NCBI GenBank assembly: GCA_963841455.1
Contig: CAWJCU010000001.1
Span: 321,857 to 385,856, forward strand
Length of the DNA: 64,000 nucleotides
Direction of reading: 5' to 3'
Source of the DNA: JAWVFM01 sp963841455
GTDB lineage: Bacteria; Actinomycetota; Thermoleophilia; Solirubrobacterales; 70-9
A program made the position numbers and the translations under genes. The notes below the pieces were generated by a model that saw only the letters and a list, made by a program, of their open reading frames with translations, ran no database searches and had not been told where the DNA came from. This document shows, piece by piece, positions 18,908 to 27,643 of this stretch. Within the stretch, counting starts at the first letter, position 1. Every line of letters begins with the position of its first letter.

Positions 18908-20223
18908 CTAGCGAAGCGGGCCGCGGGTGTAGATGTCCGTCGCTGAGTCGCCTGATCTGGGACAAGGTTCGTGGCGCGGGAGTCGAAGGCGACGAAGCGT
19001 CCGTCGCGCGGATATCGGCGGGCAGCGACGACCCGGCGTCGGCGCTGGTCCCGGCATCGTTCAGGTCGACCTCCTGGGTGGCGGGCGCCGCCGCGCCCGG
19101 AGTACAGGAAGACGTGTGAGTTGCCTACCTGGCCGGGCGTAATGTTCGTCGCGTCGCGGAACCAGTAGGCCACGTAGCCGCCGTGGTTCGAGATCGCCGC
19201 GTCACGGCTTCAGCCTGTTCGCCTGACCCCCGTCACGCCGTGACGCTGACCCGCGTCGTCCTGCCCTTGGTCAGGTCGCGGAGGAAGACGTCGAAGCGCG
19301 TTATTCGTGTCTCCCTTGACGAGGTTCGTCGCCTTGGACTCGAAGGCGACGTACCGCCCGTCGCCCGAGATGACCGGGTGCGAGCTGAGGCCGTCGCCCA
19401 CCCGCCCCGACGAGCTCAGGCTGGCCACGACGGTCTTTTTCGTCATCAGGTCGCGGACGAAGATCTGCCAACCGGTGCTCCGGCCCTTGACGAGGTTCGT
19501 GCCGCGCGAGGCAAACGCGATCAGCCTCCCGTTCGCCGACACGGAGGGCTTGTGGCACTCGCCGTTGCCGGGCTTGCCGGTGGGGCTGACGTTGACCTGA
19601 ACCGTCCTGCCCGTCTTCATGTCGTGCACGTACTCGTTGCGGCTCGCCTTCGGCTTGGCCGGCGTGAGGTTCGTGGCGCTGGAGCTGAAGGTCAGGACGT
19701 CGCCGTCGTTCGAGATCGACGGGCTGGCGCTGTCGCCGTTCGCCTGCTTGCCCTTCGAGTTGACGTCGACGCGGTGGGTCTTGCCCGTCTTCATGTCGTG
19801 CCAGTAGACGGCCTCGCTGCGGTTTCGGTCGTCCGGCACGAGGTTGTGCGCCTGCGAGCTGAATGCGACGTAGCGGCCGTTGGCCGAGATAGCCGGCTCG
19901 TAGGAGTACCCGTCGCCCGCAACGCCGGCCGAGCTCTCGCTCACGAGCCGAGTGGTGCCGGTCTGCCTGTCGTAGAGGTAGACGTCGGACTGGTTGTGGC
20001 CGCCGCCAACGCCCGGAATGATGTTCGTCGCCGACGAGAAGTAGGCGACGAACCTGCCGTCGGCCGACACAGCGGGGCTGTAGCTCGGCTGGTTCGTCTC
20101 CCCGCCGCTGGGCGTCACGCTCACGCGCTGCGTCCCTGCGCTCGCGGCCAGCGCGGTTCCGGCGATTGCCAGCAACGCCCCAGGAAGGCATGCAGCGATA
20201 CCGCGTGTGAGCCCCACTCCCAT
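18908..20223 (-). CDS. Secreted TolB/WD40-like beta-propeller protein; about five frame breaks in its 3' third
   Basis: The ATG at 20223 starts a signal peptide (GIAACLPGALLAIAGTALAA). About six repeats follow of the type SADGRFVAYFSSATNIIPG and VYLYDRQTGTTRLVS, the TolB-like propeller pattern seen in many actinobacterial exported proteins. The frame is clean to about 19300. Then breaks near 19300, 19240, 19085, 19018 and 18955 must be crossed to reach the end ATDIYTRGPLR and the stop at 18908. Between breaks the repeat consensus persists (YVAYWFRDATNITPGQVGN). The 17970-19300 interval is the densest cluster of breaks in the window. Likely ligand or partner unknown. Confidence 0.72.
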
Positions 20224-20262
20224 AAGCGTCGCACACCCCGCGCCGGGGTTATCCTCGGTTGG

Positions 20263-21084
20263 GTGAGCACGCCGGAGCTCAGCGTCGTATGCCGCAGCTG
20301 CGGCTCCGAGGTGAGCCCGTACGTCACCGAATGCCCCTACTGCGGGGCACGGCTGCGGCGGAGGGCGCCGAAGCTCGAGCGCGGGGAGGGGGACGAGCTT
20401 CGTCCCCAGGAGTCGCTGCGGGAGCGGCGGAAGCGGGCTCTGCGCGAGCGCCGCGCCAGCCGCGGCCGCTCGCGGCCGCGGCTCGCCCTCGCCGCGGACC
20501 GCCCCTACGCGACGATCGTGGCAATCGCCGCGCCGGCGGTCCTGGTCGTGGTCCAGCGGGCGGGCGGCTACACGATCTTCGACGTCGGCGCGATCGGCCA
20601 CGGCGTCTTCCTCGGCCAGTCCGAGTTCGCCGATGCCTGGCGCTATCTCACCGCGCCCGTTCGTCTACGAGCACCTCGGATACCTGTTCGTCGTCTGCTT
20701 GGCGCTCGCGATCTTCGGCTCCGGCGTCGAGCGGCGCATCGGCGTGCCGCTGACCGCTCTCCTCTACGTCGCGTGCGGGTCGCTCGGAATGCTCGCCGCG
20801 GTGGGCATCGACAACGCGCTCTCCGACGGCGTGCTGGTCAGTCGCCGGCGGCAACGGGGTCGCGCTCGGGCGCGATCGCCGCCTGGGCGATGCTCCGCCG
20901 CGCCGAGTGCCTGCGCGACCCCGGCGAGACCTTCGACCAGATCGGCGTCGTCGTCGCGTCCTGCGTGGTGCTCCTGCTGCCGGTCTTCGAGGACCTGGCG
21001 TCGCCATGGGCGGGCGTGGTGGGCGGCGCGGTCGGCCTGCTCGCGGGCGCGCTCGCGGCGCGGGTCGTGGCGCCGGCGGAGTAG
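20263..21084 (+). CDS. Rhomboid-like membrane protein with N-terminal zinc ribbon; two frame breaks
   Basis: GTG 20263 starts a zinc ribbon (VVCRSCGSEVSPYVTECPYCG, two CxxC pairs), a basic linker, and then a rhomboid-like core of about six helices. The breaks are near 20655 (an extra C in gcgcccgttcg) and 20875. The joined text includes ATIVAIAAPAVLVVVQRAGG, FVYEHLGYLFVVCLALAIFG and AGGNGVALGAIAAWAMLRR. At the place of the catalytic GxSG serine motif the frame reads GGNG, so the protein may be a proteolytically inactive rhomboid relative, though a break lies only a few bases away. The very short leader next to the divergent propeller gene suggests leaderless translation. Confidence 0.7.
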   Translation: MSTPELSVVCRSCGSEVSPYVTECPYCGARLRRRAPKLERGEGDELRPQESLRERRKRALRERRASRGRSRPRLALAADRPYATIVAIAAPAVLVVVQRAGGYTIFDVGAIGHGVFLGQSEFADAWRYLTAPVRLRAPRIPVRRLLGARDLRLRRRAAHRRAADRSPLRRVRVARNARRGGHRQRALRRRAGQSPAATGSRSGAIAAWAMLRRAECLRDPGETFDQIGVVVASCVVLLLPVFEDLASPWAGVVGGAVGLLAGALAARVVAPAE

Positions 21085-21222
21085 CGCGCCGCTCGGCGGG
21101 CCCCCGGCCGCAGCCCCGCCACGGTCGCCCCGCCGTGCTCGCCCCGCGGCTGGTCAGATTGTGGAAGGGCGGTAGGCCGGCCGAGGGGCGAAGACAGTCG
21201 GCCTTGTCGCCTTATGGGTGGT

Positions 21223-22075
21223 ATGCGCCCAAAAGGCGACAAAGGCGGCCCCGATCGTCTGCTCGCCGCAGCTCGCAGCTCGCCAGCACGCGGTCTGTAC
21301 GACGTCGACGAGCTCATCGCCTGCGGGCTCACCCGCGAAGCGCGATCGACCGCCGTCGCGCCGCCGGGCGGCTGCACCGCATCCACCAGGGCGTCTACGC
21401 AGTGGGCCACGCAAGGCTCACCCAGCAGGGCATCTGGATAGCGGCGGTCAAGGCCTGCGGCCCCAAGGCGGCCCTGAGCCACCAAAGCGCGGCCCAGCTT
21501 TGGAAGCTCCTCCCCCTAGCTGCCCACCCCGGCCCGGTCGAGGTCACGGTCTCGGGCACCCGGGCAAAGGTCAGCGTCGGGGCATCCACCTCCACCGCTC
21601 GAGCACGCTGACCCGCAAGCAGTCGACCATCCGCGACGAGATCCCGGTCACGAACCCAGCCCGCACCCTCGCCGACCTGCGCCGCGTCCTGCCGCTCGAC
21701 GCCTGGGAGGACGCGATCGACCGAGCCCGAGTCCTCTCGCTGCCGATCGGCGCGCTCACATCGACCGAGCCGACCCGAAGCCGCTTCGAGCGCCGGATGC
21801 TCGCCCTCTGCCGCCGCCACCGCCTGCCGAAGCCGGAGGTGAACGCCCGAGTCGGACCCTTCCTCGTTGACTTCCTCTGGCGAGTCCAGCGCCTCATCGT
21901 CGAGGCCGACTCCTTCGAGCACCACCGCGACCGCGCGGCCTTCGAGGCCGACCGGGCCCGCGACGCGGAGCTCGCGCTCATCGGCTACCGGGTCGTGCGC
22001 TTCACGTGGCGGCGGGTGCGGGACGATCCGGCGGGGGTGGCGGCGACGATCCGCCGGCTGCTTCGCGCCCAATAG
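21223..22075 (+). CDS. AbiEi-like winged-helix plus DUF559 endonuclease-fold protein; two frame breaks
   Basis: The N-terminal part (LYDVDELIACGLTREA, then RRAAGRLHRIHQGVYAVGHA and ALSHQSAAQLWKLLPL) resembles the AbiEi antitoxin-type winged helix found in many Thermoleophilia proteins. The C-terminus (LPKPEVNARVGPFLVDFLWR, LIVEADSFEHHRDRAAFEAD, YRVVRFTWRRV) is a DUF559/very-short-patch-repair-like nuclease fold with the E-V-D-F and V-E-x-D residues. Breaks are near 21348 (an extra CG in gaagcgcgatc) and 21582. A second, damaged member of the same family lies beside tRNA-Leu at 29436-30123. Function is not established; a defence or DNA-repair role is inferred from the fold. Confidence 0.75.
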
Positions 22076-22086
22076 CCTTCGGCGCC

Positions 22087-22781
22087 GTGCCCGACAAGTT
22101 CACCGCGCTCACGCCGGCGCTCCACGACTACCTCGTCGCCCACTCGGGCCCGCCGGACGACCTGCTCGACCGTCTCGCCGCCGAGACCGAGGAGGCCACC
22201 GACGTCGCGATCATGCAGATCGCGCCGGAGCAGGGCGCCCTCATGGGGCTGCTCGCCCGCGCGATCGGCGCGCGCCGGGCCCTCGAGCTCGGCACGTTCA
22301 CCGGCTACTCGGCCATCTGCGTGGCCCGCGCCCTCCCGACGACGGGGAGCTCATCGCCTGCGACGTGAGCGAGGAGTGGACCGCCATCGCCCGCCGGTAC
22401 TGGGAGGAGGCGGGGCTCGCCGACCGCATCGACCTGCGGCTCGGCCCCGCCCTCGACACCCTCGCCGAGCTCCGCGGCGGCGAGCCCTTCGACTTCGCCT
22501 TCATCGACGCCGACAAGACGAGCTACCCCGACTACTGGGAGGCGGTGGTCGAGCTCCTGCGCCCCGGCGGAATCGCGATCGTCGACAACGTGCTCTACGG
22601 CGGCGAGGTCGCGGAGGCGCTCGACGGGACCGACCCGATGCGCCCGCACGTGGGCTCCTCTGAGCGGAGCCCCTCGCTCGAGGCGATCCTTCGCACCAAC
22701 GAGATGATCACCGCCGACGAGCGGGTCGAGTCGGTGATGCTCGGCGTCGCCGACGGGATCACGATCGCGCTTCGGCGCTGA
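22087..22781 (+). CDS. SAM-dependent O-methyltransferase (caffeoyl-CoA OMT family); one frame break near 22337
   Basis: It starts at GTG 22087 and ends at TGA 22781, about 231 residues. SAM motif I is RRALELGTFTGYSAICVARA. After the break (one C missing in gccctcccgac) the text continues DDGELIACDVSEEWTAIARR, FDFAFIDADKTSYPDYWEAV with the metal-binding Asp pair, and GGIAIVDNVLYGGEVAEAL. These are the family-3 O-methyltransferase signatures, an enzyme group acting on catechol-like phenolics with a divalent metal. The substrate cannot be told from context. It follows the DUF559 gene by 11 bases. Confidence 0.88.
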
Positions 22782-22789
22782 GGACGCGG

Positions 22790-23574
22790 ATGGAGCACGG
22801 GTAGGCCATCGAGCTTCAGCGGCGCGGCCTCGAGGCGTTCTACCGCGTCATCGCCCGCGCCGGTGACGGCTCCCGCCTGCACGAGTTCCCAGGCGTGATC
22901 GCCGTGCTCCGTGCCCGCCTGCCCGACCCGCTCGTTCCCCAACTGCGGTCGTCTACGAGCGCGCCGAGGACCTTTCGGCCGCGCTCGACCCGCTCGCCAC
23001 CGAGTACCGCCACGAGGGGATCGAGGCGTGGACGGTCTGGGTGCCCGAGGGCGAGACGCGCGCGGCGCGGATCCTCTCCGAGGCGGGTCATCACCTCGAC
23101 GCGACGCCGACCGCGATGGCGATCGAGCTTGCCGACCTCGCCGAGCCGGGAGCCGAGGAGGCCGGGCTCGACTGGGACGACGAGGCGACCCCCGCGGAGA
23201 TGGGGCGGCTCAACGACCTCGCCTACGGCTGGGAGGGCGGTGGCTTCGCCGGTGCGTTCACGCGGAACCCCGAGCCGGACCGCCTGCGCTTGTTCCGCGC
23301 CCGCGTCGATGGCGAGCTCGCCTGCGTCGCCGCCACGCTGGACGTCGAGGACGACTGCCTGCTGGCGATGGTCGCCACCGACCCGGCCCACCGGGGCGCG
23401 GGCCTCGCCCGCCGCCTCTGCCGCGTCGCCCTCGCCGCCGCGGCCGAACGCGGGCTGAGGACGTCGAGCCTCCAGGCCTCGCCGCTCGGCCGTCCCGTCT
23501 ACGACCGCCTGGGCTACGAGAGCTTCGGCGCGATCCAGATGTGGGAGCGGCGGGTGGGTCATGAGGTGCTTTAG
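22790..23574 (+). CDS. GNAT-family acetyltransferase; disturbed 5' end
   Basis: The C-terminal acetyl-CoA fold is clear: AMVATDPAHRGAGLARRLCR is motif A (Q/R-x-x-G-x-G/A), and VYDRLGYESFGAIQMWE is motif B. The upstream half, DLSAALDPLATEYRHEGIEA to GHHLDATPTAMAIELADLAE, is a degenerate N-terminal GNAT-like unit. The frame changes around 22940 (an extra G in aactgcggtcg). The presumed start ATG at 22790 is followed after three codons by a TAG at 22802, so the real start or one base there is uncertain. The substrate is unknown. Confidence 0.72.
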
Positions 23575-23593
23575 CACCGAAAGAGGCACGTAG

Positions 23594-23959
23594 GTGGCGA
23601 AGCCACCGCGTGAGATTCCCTACTCCGACGAGGAGATCGAGGCCGCCGTCCAGGCCCTTTCGGATCGCGCGCGCTTCCGTGAGGCGGAATCCGTCGTCGC
23701 CCGTGCCGCCCCGCAGCTCCAGAGCATCCTCGCCGAGGCGCTCGCCGACGGCGGCTGGTTCGAGGAGTCGCACGACGACGAGGTCCGCAAGGCGGCGACG
23801 GCGCCGGGCGATGACGCGGCGCGAATCACCGCCGTCCAGACCCTTCTGGCGGAGGAGACGAGGATGGGGATGCTCGTCGGGGTAGCCATAGGATGGGCGC
23901 TCGCGACCGAGCTGCGCGCCGGCGCTGACGACACGACGACCAAGGAGACACCCGAATGA
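23594..23959 (+). CDS. Conserved hypothetical protein coupled to a metallo-hydrolase gene
   Basis: 121 residues from the GTG at 23594 (AGAGG nearby upstream). It is mostly alpha-helical by composition and has no signal peptide. The text PYSDEEIEAAVQALSDRARF suggests a compact helical N-terminus, and a weakly hydrophobic stretch (MGMLVGVAIGWALATELRAG) lies near residues 91-110. Its TGA overlaps the ATG of the next gene (ATGA at 23956-23959), so the two products are probably made together. I do not recognise a named family. Confidence 0.68.
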   Translation: MAKPPREIPYSDEEIEAAVQALSDRARFREAESVVARAAPQLQSILAEALADGGWFEESHDDEVRKAATAPGDDAARITAVQTLLAEETRMGMLVGVAIGWALATELRAGADDTTTKETPE

Positions 23960-24675
23960 CCGACGTCCGCTTCCTCGGCCAGTCCTGCTTCGAGCTCACC
24001 GACGGCTCGACTCGCGTGCTGATCGACCCCTTCCTGAAGCCCAACAACCCGATCTCGCCCGTCACAGCCGACGAGCTGGAGGACCCGACGCAGATCCTCG
24101 TAACCCACGGCCACGCCGACCACGTCGCCGACGCCGCCGGTATCGCGATCCGTGCCGGCGCTCCCGTCGCCGCCATCGTCGAGCTCGCGCACTGGTTCGA
24201 CGCGCTCGGCGTCGAGGAGACCTCGGACCCCAACCTCGGCGGCACGGTCACCTTCGACGGCGGCTGGGCGAAGCTCGTGCAGGCGCTCCACACGAGCACG
24301 GCCCCCGGCAAGGGCGATGACCCCTTCAGCGCCGAGACCGGCGTCGTGATCGGCCAGGCCGCCGGCTGGGTCGTGAACGTGGGCGGCACGACCTTCTACC
24401 ACCTCGGCGACACCTGCCTGTTCAGCGACATGAGGCTGATCGCCGACCGCACCCCCGTCGACGTGGCGCTGGTGCCGATCGGCGGCCACTACACGATGGA
24501 CCGCCACGACGCCGTGGTGGCGGTCGACATGATCGCCCCGAAGCTCGTGATCCCGATGCACTACAACACCTTCCCGCCGATCGAGACCGACGCGGAGGCG
24601 TTCAAGTCAGACGTGGAGTCGCAGACCTCGGCGGAGTGCGTGGTGCTCGACCCGGGGGAGACCCACTCGGTCTAG
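23956..24675 (+). CDS. Metallo-beta-lactamase fold hydrolase, UPF0173 type
   Basis: 239 residues, intact. The metal motif is VTHGHADHVADA (HxHxDH). Further ligands fall in YHLGDTCLFSDM (Asp) and MHYNTFPPI (His), with GGHYTMDRHDAVVAVDM as the family signature that separates UPF0173 (YtkL-like) proteins from true beta-lactamases. No substrate is known for most members. It is coupled to the preceding small gene by ATGA and overlaps the next, opposite-strand small gene by four bases at the stops. Confidence 0.92.
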   Translation: MTDVRFLGQSCFELTDGSTRVLIDPFLKPNNPISPVTADELEDPTQILVTHGHADHVADAAGIAIRAGAPVAAIVELAHWFDALGVEETSDPNLGGTVTFDGGWAKLVQALHTSTAPGKGDDPFSAETGVVIGQAAGWVVNVGGTTFYHLGDTCLFSDMRLIADRTPVDVALVPIGGHYTMDRHDAVVAVDMIAPKLVIPMHYNTFPPIETDAEAFKSDVESQTSAECVVLDPGETHSV

Positions 24676-24869
24676 GAGGCCTGGGGGCCGCGCTGGAACC
24701 AGGCCGAGCGGTCCCGCCAGTCGTGTGCCATCAAGGCGAAACCGGCGCCCGCAAGCAAGGCGCCGGTCAAGCCATGATGAAGTCGCTGGCTACCTATCCA
24801 GACGCGTCGGCGAGCGGCGTCGTAGCTGACAAAGCCGTGGGCATAGTTGTGGATGCTTGGGCCTGACAT
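24672..24869 (-). CDS. Small hypothetical protein with one hydrophobic segment
   Basis: 65 residues. The N-terminus is polar (HNYAHGFVSYDAARRRVWIG) and the middle holds one modest membrane helix (HGLTGALLAGAGFALMAHD), followed by RDRSAWFQRG. It fills the gap between the metallo-hydrolase and the R2-like gene and has codon use like its neighbours, which supports a real gene. It is divergent from the R2-like gene, with 72 bases between the starts, so the two could share a regulatory region. No family recognised. Confidence 0.5.
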   Translation of the reverse strand: MSGPSIHNYAHGFVSYDAARRRVWIGSQRLHHGLTGALLAGAGFALMAHDWRDRSAWFQRGPQAS

Positions 24870-24941
24870 CTGATCGTCCTCACCTCGTTCTGGCCCCTAT
24901 ATCGACCGGCGGCCAGACCCCCTTTAGTACGCTGCGGGCAC

Positions 24942-25850
24942 GTGGAGACGCTCACTTCGATCGCCGAACGCGAGGACTTCCTCGCCACCTCGGATCCCGC
25001 GCTCGAGGCGTCAGCAGACCGCGGCAAGGCCAACCTTCTGAGCTACGTCCAGCTCTACGAGCTCTGGGAGCGCCAGCAGTGGGCCACCCAGGACATCGAC
25101 TTCAGCCAGGACCGCATCGACTGGCACGAGCGCATCCCCGACGACGAGAAGGTCCAGCGCCTCTTCGGCCTGTCGGCGTTCTTCACCGGCGAGCAGCGGG
25201 TCACCGATGAGCTCGGGCCCATCATGCGCGCCTGCCCGTCCGAGGAGCAGCGGATCTTCCTCTCGACGCAGATCGCCGACGAGGCTCGCCACGTGCAGTT
25301 CTTCAACCGGTTCTTCGCCGAGGTCGGCGTGCTCGACGGCACGGACGGCGTCGCCGACCGCCTACGGGCAACCGAGGAGAACCTCACCGACTCCTTCACC
25401 CGGCTCTTCGACGAGATGCTCACCGGCAAGGTTGACCGCCTGGCCGCCGAGCCCGAGGACACCGAGACGCTCGTCGAGGCGGTGACCCTCTACCACATGA
25501 TCATCGAGGGGGCCCTGGCTCTCACCGGGCAGCACTACATCATCGAATACAACACGAGCGTGGGCACGCTTCCGGGCTTCGTCGAGGGCTTCTCGAACGT
25601 CGCCCGCGACGAGCATCGCCACATCGCCTTCGGTGTGCGCTTCCTGACCGACATGGCGGCCGCGGACGACCGCTACCGCGCGGCCATCCAGCGCACCATG
25701 GCCGAGTCGCTCCCGGTGGCGGACCAGGTGCTCGACCCGCCGTGGCCCGAGGAGGAGGATTCGGAGATCTTCGGCGCCAACCGCGAGGAGACGCACGACT
25801 TCGCGGCCCAGGCCCTCGCCCGTCGCCTCAAGGTCATCGGCCTCGCCTGA
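24942..25850 (+). CDS. Ribonucleotide-reductase R2-like diiron (or Mn/Fe) protein
   Basis: 302 residues from GTG 24942. Six carboxylate/histidine ligands are visible in ferritin-like order: Glu84 (GEQRVTDE), Glu114 and His117 (DEARHVQFF), Glu189 (MIIEGALAL), Glu224 and His227 (RDEHRHIAFGV). The first ligand is Glu rather than the Asp of most class Ia R2 subunits. No nrdA or other reductase subunit lies nearby, and the length is at the short end. This favours an R2-like ligand-binding oxidase or related stand-alone oxidase over a true reductase subunit, but the crosslinking Val-Tyr pair of R2lox was not located. A strong hairpin follows the gene. Confidence 0.82.
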   Translation: METLTSIAEREDFLATSDPALEASADRGKANLLSYVQLYELWERQQWATQDIDFSQDRIDWHERIPDDEKVQRLFGLSAFFTGEQRVTDELGPIMRACPSEEQRIFLSTQIADEARHVQFFNRFFAEVGVLDGTDGVADRLRATEENLTDSFTRLFDEMLTGKVDRLAAEPEDTETLVEAVTLYHMIIEGALALTGQHYIIEYNTSVGTLPGFVEGFSNVARDEHRHIAFGVRFLTDMAAADDRYRAAIQRTMAESLPVADQVLDPPWPEEEDSEIFGANREETHDFAAQALARRLKVIGLA

Positions 25851-25858
25851 GGCTCAAT

Positions 25859-25887
25859 CGATCGGTGGGGTGCATCCCATCCGATCG
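25859..25887 (+). terminator. Hairpin after the R2-like gene
   Basis: CGATCGG pairs with CCGATCG (7 bp), and inside it TGGG pairs with CCCA around the loop GTGCAT, with one bulged T. It begins 9 bases after the stop codon of the R2-like gene. No T-run follows, as is usual for terminators in very G+C-rich actinobacteria. Outer CTCA/TGAG complementarity extends the structure. Best read as a transcription terminator. Confidence 0.6.
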
Positions 25888-26001
25888 GCCGACTGAGAAT
25901 CATTCAGGAATTTGGCCGCCTGGCTGATGTACCGGTGTGCCAGTTCGGGCAGTCTTCAGCCATCCCTACCCCCCGAGCCGTGGGGGGTGGAGGGGGACCA
26001 C

Positions 26002-26166
26002 ATGGGAGAACAGCGGATGTCGATTCCCTACGTCGCGCTAGGCCGCCGGCTGGATGCCTATGCGGTGCGCGGCACGTCCCTCGAAGCCCTTTGCGGCGTC
26101 CTGGAAGCCCGGGTCGAGGTCATATATCCCTCCTCGGCCGTTACGGGCGACCTATCCCGTACCTAG
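26002..26166 (+). CDS. Possible small protein upstream of the response regulator
   Basis: 54 codons from ATG 26002, with the good ribosome site GGAGGGGGA about 5 bases upstream. The product (SIPYVALGRRLDAYAVRGTS, then LEALCGVLEARVEVIYPSS) is not recognised. Its TAG (26164-26166) lies inside the left arm of the long hairpin at 26161-26213, so translation could affect folding of that hairpin. The sequence between 25888 and 26001 holds no other convincing feature. Confidence 0.35.
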   Translation: MGEQRMSIPYVALGRRLDAYAVRGTSLEALCGVLEARVEVIYPSSAVTGDLSRT

Positions 26167-26213
26167 TCGTCTCAGGTCGGAGTCAAGGATGGCTCCGACC
26201 TGAGACCCTAGGT
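26161..26213 (+). terminator. Long perfect inverted repeat before the two-component genes
   Basis: GTCTCAGGTCGGAG at 26169-26182 pairs perfectly over 14 bp with CTCCGACCTGAGAC at 26193-26206 around a 10-base loop. An outer ACCTAG/CTAGGT pair (26161-26166 and 26208-26213) extends it with a small internal loop. It lies 34 bases before the response-regulator start. It may be a terminator for transcripts from the left, an attenuator, or an operator. There is no T-run. Confidence 0.55.
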
Positions 26214-26246
26214 GCAGGTATTGCCGCGTAGACTCGGCCGCAGGTT

Positions 26247-26897
26247 ATGAGCACGAGGGATCCGCGCGTACGCGTTCTGGTTGCCGACGACCATCCGATC
26301 TATCGAGAGGGGATCGTCCGGGCGGTGAACGAGCGCCCCGACCTCGAGCTCGTGGGCGAGGCAGCCGACGGCCGTGAGGCGCTCGAGGAGATCAAGCGCG
26401 TCGACCCCGACGTGGCGGTGCTCGACATCCGGATGCCGGGGCTCGACGGCACCCAGGTCCTCGGAGCGATCCGGCGCGATGGCCTGAACGCCGCGGTTCT
26501 CTTCCTCTCCGCGTTCATGGAGCCCGACCTCGCCTACAGGACCGTCGCCGAGGGCGCCAGCGGCTACCTCTCGAAGGAGGCCTCGCGGCAGGAGATCTGC
26601 GACGCCATCGCCGCCGTCGCGCGTGGCGGCACGGCGTTCGCAAGCGAGGTGCAGGAGGGCCTTCAGAGCGCGGTCCGCAATCGCGGAAGGACCGACGGCG
26701 CCCCGGCGCTGACGGACCGCGAGCACCAGGTCCTGCGCCTGGTCGCAGAGGGCCTGACGGCGCCGCAGATCGGCGCCGAGATCAATCTCAGCCCCGCGAC
26801 CGTGAAGACCCACCTGCACACGCTCTACGAGAAGCTCGGCGTCTCCGACAGGGCCGCGGCCGTGGCCGAGGGGATGCGCCGCGGGCTCGTCGAATAG
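26247..26897 (+). CDS. NarL/LuxR-family response regulator
   Basis: 216 residues, intact. The receiver domain has the acidic pocket VLVADDHPIYREGI, the phospho-acceptor Asp60 in VAVLDIRMPGLDG and the conserved Lys in ASGYLSKEAS. The LuxR-type helix-turn-helix occupies the last 65 residues (LTDREHQVLRLVAEGLTAPQ, then VKTHLHTLYEKLGVSDRAAA). It is followed 26 bases later by a matching histidine kinase gene, an unusual order since the kinase often comes first. Targets are unknown. The upstream inverted repeat may take part in its control. Confidence 0.95.
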   Translation: MSTRDPRVRVLVADDHPIYREGIVRAVNERPDLELVGEAADGREALEEIKRVDPDVAVLDIRMPGLDGTQVLGAIRRDGLNAAVLFLSAFMEPDLAYRTVAEGASGYLSKEASRQEICDAIAAVARGGTAFASEVQEGLQSAVRNRGRTDGAPALTDREHQVLRLVAEGLTAPQIGAEINLSPATVKTHLHTLYEKLGVSDRAAAVAEGMRRGLVE

Positions 26898-26923
26898 GCG
26901 GCGCGGGGCCGGCGCCACAGATA

Positions 26924-27640
26924 GTGGTCATCGCCCTCGCGATCGCCGTCGTCATCCTGGCGGCGCTCTGCGCCTACCTCGCAATTGCGCTCTCGCGCTC
27001 CCGTGCCCGGCAGGCCGACCTCGAGGCGCTCGTCGGCTCGGTGCTCGACGCCGACGAGGAGATCCGCCGCCAGACGGCCCAGCTGCTCCACGACGAGGCG
27101 CTCCAGAGCCTCCTCGCCGCCAACCAGGAGTTGATGGAGGCGGCCCCAGGCCGCGTCGGCGTGACCCGGGCCCACGAGGTGGTCTCGCGCTCCATCGTCG
27201 ACCTGCGCGAAGCGGTGGGATCCCTTCACCCGGTGACGCTGGCGGCGGGCGGGCTCGAGGCGGCGCTTTCCGCCGTGGCGCGCCGCGTCGCCCGCCAGGG
27301 CGGCTTCGAGTACACGCTTCGGGTAGACCCTGCCGCCACCGAGCGCCAGGACGAGCTCATTCTCGCCGTCGCCCGCGAGCTGCTGACGAACGCTGCCAAG
27401 CACGCCCAGGCCTCGCGGGTCTCGGTGACGGTGGACCTGCGCGAGCCCGAGCTGGTGCTGGAGATCGTCGACGACGGCGTCGGCATCGACCCCAGCCGCC
27501 GCGAGTCCGCGCTGCACGAGGGACACATCGGCCTTGCCTCGGCCGCCTACAGGGCCGAGAAGGCGGGCGGTTCGCTGATGCTCAAGGCCGGCCCGGGCGG
27601 CGGTGGAACGCGCGCCGTGGCACGGGTGCCCAGCGGCTGA
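26924..27640 (+). CDS. NarX-type (HisKA_3) sensor histidine kinase, minimal
   Basis: 238 residues from GTG 26924. One N-terminal membrane helix (residues 2-22), no periplasmic sensor domain, then a dimerisation helix with the phospho-acceptor His56 (TAQLLHDEALQSLLAANQEL). The ATPase domain has the N-box AVARELLTNAAKHAQASRV, G1 IVDDGVGIDPSRR and a Gly-rich G2 near the end. With the adjacent NarL-type regulator it forms a two-component pair. The lack of an external domain suggests it senses membrane state or a protein partner. It converges on the sigma-factor gene with only 3 bases between stops. Confidence 0.9.
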   Translation: MVIALAIAVVILAALCAYLAIALSRSRARQADLEALVGSVLDADEEIRRQTAQLLHDEALQSLLAANQELMEAAPGRVGVTRAHEVVSRSIVDLREAVGSLHPVTLAAGGLEAALSAVARRVARQGGFEYTLRVDPAATERQDELILAVARELLTNAAKHAQASRVSVTVDLREPELVLEIVDDGVGIDPSRRESALHEGHIGLASAAYRAEKAGGSLMLKAGPGGGGTRAVARVPSG

Positions 27641-27643
27641 GCC

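Noticed and set aside
21223..22075. Toxin-antitoxin locus at the AbiEi/DUF559 gene
   Set aside because: The AbiEi-like part is fused to a DUF559 domain in a single gene and no AbiEii toxin partner is adjacent, so calling a TA system is not supported.
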